Shown here piece after piece: positions 59,478 through 64,000 of a stretch of 64,000 nt of DNA (position 1 is its first letter; every line of letters begins with the position of its first letter). The notes beneath the pieces were generated by a model that did no database searches, was not told the origin of the DNA, and saw only the letters and a program-made list of their open reading frames with translations. This stretch comes from Nocardioides sp. R-C-SC26 (GTDB lineage Bacteria > Actinomycetota > Actinomycetes > Propionibacteriales > Nocardioidaceae), in contig NZ_JAHRHK010000015.1 in assembly GCF_021246465.1 (NCBI RefSeq), positions 3,559-67,558 of the forward strand, given 5' to 3'. The position numbers were made by a program, and so were the translations under genes.

Positions 59478-61229
59478 GTGGGTGCTCGCGTGACCCAGGT
59501 GGACCGTCGCACGCGGGGGTTGCTGACCCTCGCCGCGCTCGCGGTGGCCTTCGCAGCCGTCGACACCTACGTGGTGGTGCTCGCCCTGCCCGACATGATG
59601 GCCTCGACCGGCATCGGCGTGCAGGAGCTCCAACGAGCCGCTCCGATCGTGTCGGGCTTCCTCCTGGGCTATGTGGCGATGCTGCCTCTCATCGGTCGCG
59701 TCAGCGACCTGCGCGGCCCCGTGCCCGTGCTGACCGCCTCCTTGATCGCCTTCGTGATCGGCTCGGTCGTGACCGCGGCGGCCTACGACCTGACGTCGAT
59801 GGTGGTCGGCCGGTTCCTCCAGGGCGTCGGCGGCGGTGGACTCGTGCCCGCCACGATGTCGCTGGTCGCGGCGCTGTACCCGGTCGAGCGCCGCGGGCTA
59901 CCGCTCGGGCTGGTCTCCGCGGTGCAGGAGTTCGGCGCGGTGATCGGACCGCTGTTCGGCGCTGCGGTGCTCACCGTGACGACCTGGCGGGGCATCTTCG
60001 CGATCAACGCGGCAGTCGGCCTCCTGCTCTACGTCGCGATCCGGCTCTTCCCGCGCGAGGCCGCGACCTCCGCCGAGTCGCCTGGTGATCGGCGGCAGCC
60101 GGAGCGCGTGCCGCGGGGGGTTCCCGACATCCTCGGAGCCGCGTTGCTCCTGATCGCCGTCGTGGCCGCCGGCCTCACCGTCAACCCGCCGACGGCCCTC
60201 TACACCGACCTCACCTGGGGCGAGCTCTACGTGCCGGTGACCGACGGCGGCGGTCGTTGGCTGCAACCGGTGGGCCTGATCGCGATCGTGGCGTTCGTGC
60301 TGTTCTGGGTGCGCTGCGTCATGGCGCAGCGCCCGCTGCTCGACGTCCGCGCATGGGGGCGCACGCTCGACGAGGCCGACGGTCGTGGCTCGGCGCTGCT
60401 CTGCATCGCGTTGGCCGGCATCGTCCTGGCGTTCGCGACCGCCGACCCCGAGGTGTCGGTGTTCTCGCCGCAGGGGCCGTGGTTCCTCACGGGCTCGGCG
60501 GTGGCCGCGGTCTCGCTGGTCTTCCACGTGCGGCAGGCTCCCGACCCCATCCTTCCCCGAGGCGTGCTCGCGGCCAGGGCGGCCTGGGGCGGACTCGTCG
60601 TCAGCCTGCTCGTCGGCTGGGCCCTGATCGCCGCGCTCGTCGACATCCCGCTGTTCGCGCGCACGGCCGAGGAGTCTTACGACCAGTTGGACGCCGCCCT
60701 CGTGCTGCTGCGCTTCCTGGTCGCACTGCCCATCGGCGCGGTCATCGGGGGCTACCTGGTGCGCCGTCTCGACGCCGGCGTGGTGACCGCGATCGGGATG
60801 GCGGCAGCCGCGGCCTCGTTCGCCTGGATGTCCACCTGGGACCGCGGCAGCCTCGACTCAGCCCTGCACGGATGGGTTCCGCTGGCCCTGGGTGGCCTCG
60901 GCTTCGGCCTGGCCCTCGCACCCGTGAACGCCGCCGTGCTCGCCAGCACGCGCGACGACTCACACGGCCTCGCGAGCGCCCTCGTCGTCGTCGCGCGGAT
61001 GGTCGGAATGCTCGTGGGCATCTCGGTGCTGACGACGTGGGGCCTCAGCCGCCTGTACGCCGAGCGTGACGCCGACCCCTCTCTCGGCCTGCGCGACCTC
61101 GGCATGTTGCAGGAACAGGCCGTCTTCCAGGGCGCCGCCGCGGTGGCCGCGCTGGCCGCGGCGCTCGCCCTGGTGCTCTTCCGGGGAGCTCCCACGCGGG
61201 GCACCAGGTGGACACCTCCTGCAGGGTGA
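59478..61229 (+). CDS. MFS transporter, 14-TM type (LprG-associated)
   Basis: 583-residue major facilitator with about fourteen hydrophobic helices, including GFLLGYVAMLPLIGRVSDLRGPVPV (motif A) and VVGRFLQGVGGGGLVPATMSL (motif C-like). A long central loop spans about residues 195-220. It follows the LppX/LprG-like gene, a pairing that in mycobacteria exports lipid or drugs (the Rv1410-Rv1411 type). The start is GTG at 59478; a GTG at 59490 is also possible. Confidence 0.9.
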   Translation: MGARVTQVDRRTRGLLTLAALAVAFAAVDTYVVVLALPDMMASTGIGVQELQRAAPIVSGFLLGYVAMLPLIGRVSDLRGPVPVLTASLIAFVIGSVVTAAAYDLTSMVVGRFLQGVGGGGLVPATMSLVAALYPVERRGLPLGLVSAVQEFGAVIGPLFGAAVLTVTTWRGIFAINAAVGLLLYVAIRLFPREAATSAESPGDRRQPERVPRGVPDILGAALLLIAVVAAGLTVNPPTALYTDLTWGELYVPVTDGGGRWLQPVGLIAIVAFVLFWVRCVMAQRPLLDVRAWGRTLDEADGRGSALLCIALAGIVLAFATADPEVSVFSPQGPWFLTGSAVAAVSLVFHVRQAPDPILPRGVLAARAAWGGLVVSLLVGWALIAALVDIPLFARTAEESYDQLDAALVLLRFLVALPIGAVIGGYLVRRLDAGVVTAIGMAAAAASFAWMSTWDRGSLDSALHGWVPLALGGLGFGLALAPVNAAVLASTRDDSHGLASALVVVARMVGMLVGISVLTTWGLSRLYAERDADPSLGLRDLGMLQEQAVFQGAAAVAALAAALALVLFRGAPTRGTRWTPPAG

Positions 61230-61256
61230 GTCCCGACCTCGCTAGGTTGTGGGGCT

Positions 61257-61751
61257 GTGGCCGAATTCGATGACTTGATCGCCGCGAACGCCGAGTTCGC
61301 GAAGGACTTCGCCTATGCCGGGTTCGACGGTATCGCCCGCGCCGGGGTGGCGATCGTGACCTGCATGGACTCCCGTATCGATCCGCTGCGGATGATCGGC
61401 CTCAAGCCGGGCGACGCGAAGATCTTCCGCAACCCCGGCGGCCGGGTGACCCCCCAGGCCCTCGAGGCGCTGGTGCTCGGCGTCCACCTGCTCAACGTGC
61501 AGCGCATCCTGGTGGTGCCGCACACCCGCTGTGCCGTGGCGTCCAACACCGAGGACGAGCTGCGCGCGCGGGTCGAGGCCTCGGCCGGTGTCGACGCCTC
61601 GTGGCAGCCGATCAGCGTGGTGACCGATCAGGAGCGCACGCTCAAGCACGACATCCAGAAGGTGACCAGCCACCCGCTGGTGCCCTCCACGGTGCACGTC
61701 GGCGGGTTCCTCTACGACGTCGACACGGGTCTGCTGAACCGCATCGTCTGA
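61257..61751 (+). CDS. Beta-class carbonic anhydrase
   Basis: 164 residues. Zinc ligands are Cys in TCMDSRID (with the Asp-Arg dyad), His in VVPHTRC and the following Cys. The rest follows the beta-CA fold with PGGRVTPQALEAL (RNPGG motif FRNPGGRV). It is short, of the Rv1284-like type without an extra C-terminal part. It interconverts CO2 and bicarbonate for carboxylation and pH. The start is GTG. Confidence 0.93.
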   Translation: MAEFDDLIAANAEFAKDFAYAGFDGIARAGVAIVTCMDSRIDPLRMIGLKPGDAKIFRNPGGRVTPQALEALVLGVHLLNVQRILVVPHTRCAVASNTEDELRARVEASAGVDASWQPISVVTDQERTLKHDIQKVTSHPLVPSTVHVGGFLYDVDTGLLNRIV

Positions 61752-61803
61752 GTCCGCCCTCACCTCTCATCACGCGCTCGCCGTGCGCGCCAGGAGGCCG
61801 ACC

Positions 61804-61842
61804 ATGTTCGAGTCCATCCTCGGCACCGGTGGTGCCCGATGA
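61804..61842 (+). CDS. 12-codon leader ORF before the hydrolase
   Basis: A tiny frame (MFESILGTGGAR) with a strong AGGAGG seven bases ahead of its ATG. Its TGA overlaps the ATG of the alpha/beta hydrolase (ATGA). The hydrolase ATG has no good ribosome-binding site of its own, so translation may be coupled through this peptide. It could also be the last trace of a lost gene. Confidence 0.4.
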   Translation: MFESILGTGGAR

Positions 61843-62600
61843 CGCGTGCTGACATCACGTTCGGCTCCGGCGACACCTTCTGCGCCGGATGGCACTACAC
61901 GCCCGATGGCGCCGATGCCGATGACCTGCGGCCGATCGTCGTCATGGCTCATGGACTCGGCGGGGTGAAGGAGGAGCGTCTCGACGCCTTCGCCGAGCGC
62001 TTCACCGCGGCCGGTTACGCCTGCCTGGTGTTCGACTACCGCAACTTCGGCGCGAGTGGCGGTCGCCCGCGTCAGGTCCTCGACATCCAGAGCCAGCTGG
62101 CCGATTGGCGGGCTGCGGTGTCCTACGCCCGCTCACTGCGTGGCGCGGACCCCGATCGCGTCGTCGTCTGGGGGACCTCCTTCGGCGGAGGGCACGTGAT
62201 CGTCACCGCGGCGGACGATCATCGCGTCGTCGCCGCGATCTCCCAGTGCCCTTTCACCGACGGGCTCGCGTCCGCCCTGGCCACCGACACCCTCCCCTCG
62301 ATCCGCGTCACCGGTCTGGCGATCCGCGACGCCGTCGCAGCTCGCCGTGGCCGCGCACCGGTGATGATCCCGACCTCCGGACCGCCTGGCTCGGCGACCC
62401 TCATGAACGCGCCGGACTGCGAGAGCGGCATCGCCGCGCTGAAGCCGGCGGGTACATCGGGCCGAACCGAGGTCGCGGCTCCCGCGGCGAGAACCACGTC
62501 GACGCGGCGCCCGGCACCTCGACGTCGTCGACGCGCTGCACGATGGACTCCTCGCACGGCGACGTTAGGATGCCGTCTGGATCGGCTCGATGGTCGCTAA
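61839..62600 (+). pseudogene. Alpha/beta hydrolase (dienelactone hydrolase-like), decayed 3' end
   Basis: The first ~185 residues are normal: IVVMAHGLGGVKEER (oxyanion), VFDYRNFGASGG, and the nucleophile Ser in VVWGTSFGGGHV. After PVMIPTSGPPGSATLMNAPDCESGIAAL the frame becomes Arg/Ala/Pro-rich and loses the acid and His of the triad. In the other frames the same stretch reads GYIGPN, then NEVAAP and HLDVVDALHDGLLARRR with a stop at 62566, pieces consistent with frameshifts in the original C-terminus. It is next to a toxin-antitoxin module. Confidence 0.7.
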
Positions 62601-62870
62601 CTGCTCCGCCAGAGCGCGACGCTCGATCCGCAGTTCGTAGTGCGACTGCAGGTTCATCCAGAACTCGGCTGATGTCCCGAAGTACGTGCCGAGGCGGACT
62701 GCCGTGTCGGCCGTGATGCCCCGCTTGCCGTGGACGATCTCGTTGATGCGGCGGGGCGGCACGCCGATCGCCACTGCCAGTCGATGCTGCGTGATGCCGA
62801 ACTCGGCGATGAAGTCATCCAGGAGGACCTCGCCAGGATGGATCGGATCGATCCGATTCGTCGTGCTCAT
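62565..62870 (-). CDS. higA: HigA family antitoxin
   Basis: 101-residue XRE helix-turn-helix antitoxin. It has IHPGEVLLDDFIAEFGITQHRLAVAIGVPPRRINEIVHGKRGITADTAVRLGTYFGTSAEFWMNLQSHYEL, of which the key HigA segments are HPGEVLLDDF, VPPRRINEIVHGKRGIT and FGTSAEFWMNLQ. It binds DNA and neutralises the toxin. The ATG at 62870 follows AAGGGG. The toxin gene precedes it by 10 bp (toxin-first order, typical of higBA). It ends inside the decayed hydrolase frame. Confidence 0.95.
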   Translation of the reverse strand: MSTTNRIDPIHPGEVLLDDFIAEFGITQHRLAVAIGVPPRRINEIVHGKRGITADTAVRLGTYFGTSAEFWMNLQSHYELRIERRALAEQLATIEPIQTAS

Positions 62871-62880
62871 CTCAGCCCCT

Positions 62881-63162
62881 TCAGTGGTAGTCGACCAGTT
62901 CGACGGCACTTACACCACCATCGCTCCACTGGAAGCAGAGACGCCACTGATCGTTGACCCGAATACTGTGCTGCCCGCGACGATCACCCCTGAGCTGCTC
63001 CAACCTGTTTCCCGGCGGCACCCGCAGATCCTCGATCGTCGTCGCCGCGTGAAGAAGCTCGAGCTTGCGCAGGGCGACCCGCTGCAACATCCGGTCGACG
63101 CCTTTGACGTACTCCTCGTTCCAGATTCGCTCGGTCCGCTTGTCCGCGAACGACCTGATCAC
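62881..63162 (-). CDS. higB: HigB-type toxin (RelE/ParE superfamily)
   Basis: 93 residues: VIRSFADKRTERIWNEEYVKGV at the start, ALRKLELLHAATTIEDLRVPPGNRLEQL in the middle and QWRLCFQWSDGGVSAVELVDYH at the end, the layout of HigB mRNA interferases (ribosome-dependent). Basic and acidic residues such as Arg, Glu and the terminal Tyr-His suit the fold. The GTG at 63162 has no strong ribosome-binding site. It is the first gene of the operon, behind the operator at 63171. Confidence 0.93.
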   Translation of the reverse strand: MIRSFADKRTERIWNEEYVKGVDRMLQRVALRKLELLHAATTIEDLRVPPGNRLEQLRGDRRGQHSIRVNDQWRLCFQWSDGGVSAVELVDYH

Positions 63163-63170
63163 ACCAGAAG

Positions 63171-63204
63171 CATAACGCGCAACGTTATGAACGCAACTCG
63201 TTAT
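63171..63204. promoter_or_regulatory. HigBA operator-like inverted repeat
   Basis: CATAACG (63171-63177) and CGTTATG (63183-63189) are perfect inverted repeats around CGCAA, 9 bp upstream of the toxin start. A further CGTTAT occurs at 63199-63204. HigA or HigBA complexes bind such paired half-sites to autoregulate. A -10 element can be drawn inside the repeat. Confidence 0.6.
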
Positions 63205-63206
63205 CC

Positions 63207-64000
63207 TCAGGCGTCCAGGGCCTCGACGTCGACGTCGTAGGCGCCCTGCACGATGAACTCCTTGCGCGGCGCGACCTCCGAGCCCATCAAGAGCTCGAAG
63301 ACCTGCGAGGCAGCGTCGGCGTCGTCGACGGTGAGGCGGCGCAGGGTGCGGTGGCGCGGGTCCATCGTGGTCTCGGCCAGCTGGTCGGCGTCCATCTCGC
63401 CCAGACCCTTGTAGCGCTGCACCGGGTCCTTCCAGCGGACGTTCTTCTTCTTCAGCTCCGCCAGCTTCCGCTGCAGCTCGTCGTCGGAGTAGGTGTAGAC
63501 GTACTTGTCCTGGCCCTTGCGCGGGTTGGAGATCTCGATGCGGTGCAGCGGTGGAACGGCGGAGTAGACACGTCCCTCGCGGATCAGGTCCGGCATGTAC
63601 TTGAAGAAGAGCGTTGCGAGCAGGCAGCGGATGTGGGCGCCATCGGAGTCGGCGTCGGCCATGAAGATGATCCGGCCGTAGCGGGTCGCGTCGAGGTCGA
63701 ACGTGCGCCCCGAACCCGCGCCGACGACCTGGATGATCGAGGCGCACTCCAGGTTCTTGAGCATGTCGCCGACCGAGGCCTTCTGGACGTTCAGGATCTT
63801 GCCGCGGATCGGCAGCAGCGCTTGGAACTCGGAGTTGCGAGCGAGCTTCGCGGTGCCGAGCGCGGAGTCGCCCTCGACGATGAAGAGCTCGGTGCGCTCG
63901 TTGTCGGCGCTGCGGCAGTCGGCCAGCTTGGAGGGCAGCGAGGAGGACTCCAACGCGTTCTTGCGACGCTGCGTCTCCTTGTGCTGCCGTGCGGCGATGC
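63207..64000 (-). CDS. parE: DNA topoisomerase IV subunit B, 3' part
   Basis: About 264 codons of the C-terminal half; the gene continues past the window end on the minus strand. Visible are TOPRIM elements ELFIVEGDSALGTAKLARN and GRIIFMADADSDGAHIRCLL (Asp metal ligands), and the end KEFIVQGAYDVDVEALDA. These fit GyrB/ParE; the ParE call rests on the presence of parC at 56178 and on lacking the gyrB-gyrA pairing. It ends 17 bp from the HigBA operator. Confidence 0.88.
   Translation of the reverse strand, partial: IAARQHKETQRRKNALESSSLPSKLADCRSADNERTELFIVEGDSALGTAKLARNSEFQALLPIRGKILNVQKASVGDMLKNLECASIIQVVGAGSGRTFDLDATRYGRIIFMADADSDGAHIRCLLATLFFKYMPDLIREGRVYSAVPPLHRIEISNPRKGQDKYVYTYSDDELQRKLAELKKKNVRWKDPVQRYKGLGEMDADQLAETTMDPRHRTLRRLTVDDADAASQVFELLMGSEVAPRKEFIVQGAYDVDVEALDA

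Overview
The window is about 64 kb of very GC-rich actinobacterial chromosome. The gene content is chromosomal core: a full F-type ATP synthase operon, the threonine/lysine branch, rho, argS, Kgd-type 2-oxoglutarate decarboxylase, NucS, and topoisomerase IV subunits. DUF3046, DUF2550, DUF5998, DUF6104 and IdeR-type iron control point to Actinomycetia. A Nocardioidaceae-like organism (Nocardioides or Aeromicrobium type) fits best, but that is inference from gene style, not a database match.

Layout. 0.2-8 kb holds small independent units: a DivIVA-like coiled-coil protein with an AI-2E family permease, a divergent EamA exporter/CGNR regulator pair, a GH114-like secreted protein, a SRPBCC protein, a 3-hydroxyacyl-CoA dehydrogenase and the mismatch-repair nuclease NucS. 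8-13 kb holds a ferritin operon behind an IdeR-like box, an ethylmalonyl-CoA mutase-type B12 enzyme, an MFS permease, DUF3046 and a DinB-like protein, followed by a large SWIM-SNF2 helicase (13.1-16.3 kb).

From 16.3 to 40.1 kb nearly every gene is on the minus strand and follows the classic actinobacterial order: argS, lysA, hom, thrC, thrB, rho, rpmE, prfA, prmC, sua5, wecA, AtpI/AtpZ-like membrane proteins, atpBEFHAGDC, DUF2550. The one departure is a response regulator/histidine kinase pair between rho and rpmE. Many neighbours overlap by 1-4 bp, so translational coupling is expected. A tRNA-Arg(CCG) lies just upstream of argS on the opposite strand.

40.3-64 kb holds an LCP cell-wall ligase with a lipoprotein, kgd, thymidine kinase, a secreted SGNH esterase, an ECF sigma factor with a membrane partner, a CAP-domain secreted protein, a phosphodiesterase-like protein, DUF5998, a Pat-type protein acetyltransferase, parC, an LppX/LprG-like lipoprotein, a 14-TM MFS pump and a beta-carbonic anhydrase. 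It ends with a decayed alpha/beta hydrolase beside a HigBA toxin-antitoxin module and the 3' part of parE.

There is no phage, insertion sequence or CRISPR. The most unusual signals are non-coding. A family of five 32-bp palindromes occurs at three loci, and both paired loci use exactly the same 44-bp period. A TACC-N4-GGTA dyad sits at nearly the same distance upstream of two unlinked acyl-CoA genes. An IdeR-like box precedes a tiny Cys/Lys-rich gene in front of ferritin. A CRP-like site precedes the ATP synthase operon, and compact operators lie in the EamA/CGNR and HigBA promoters.
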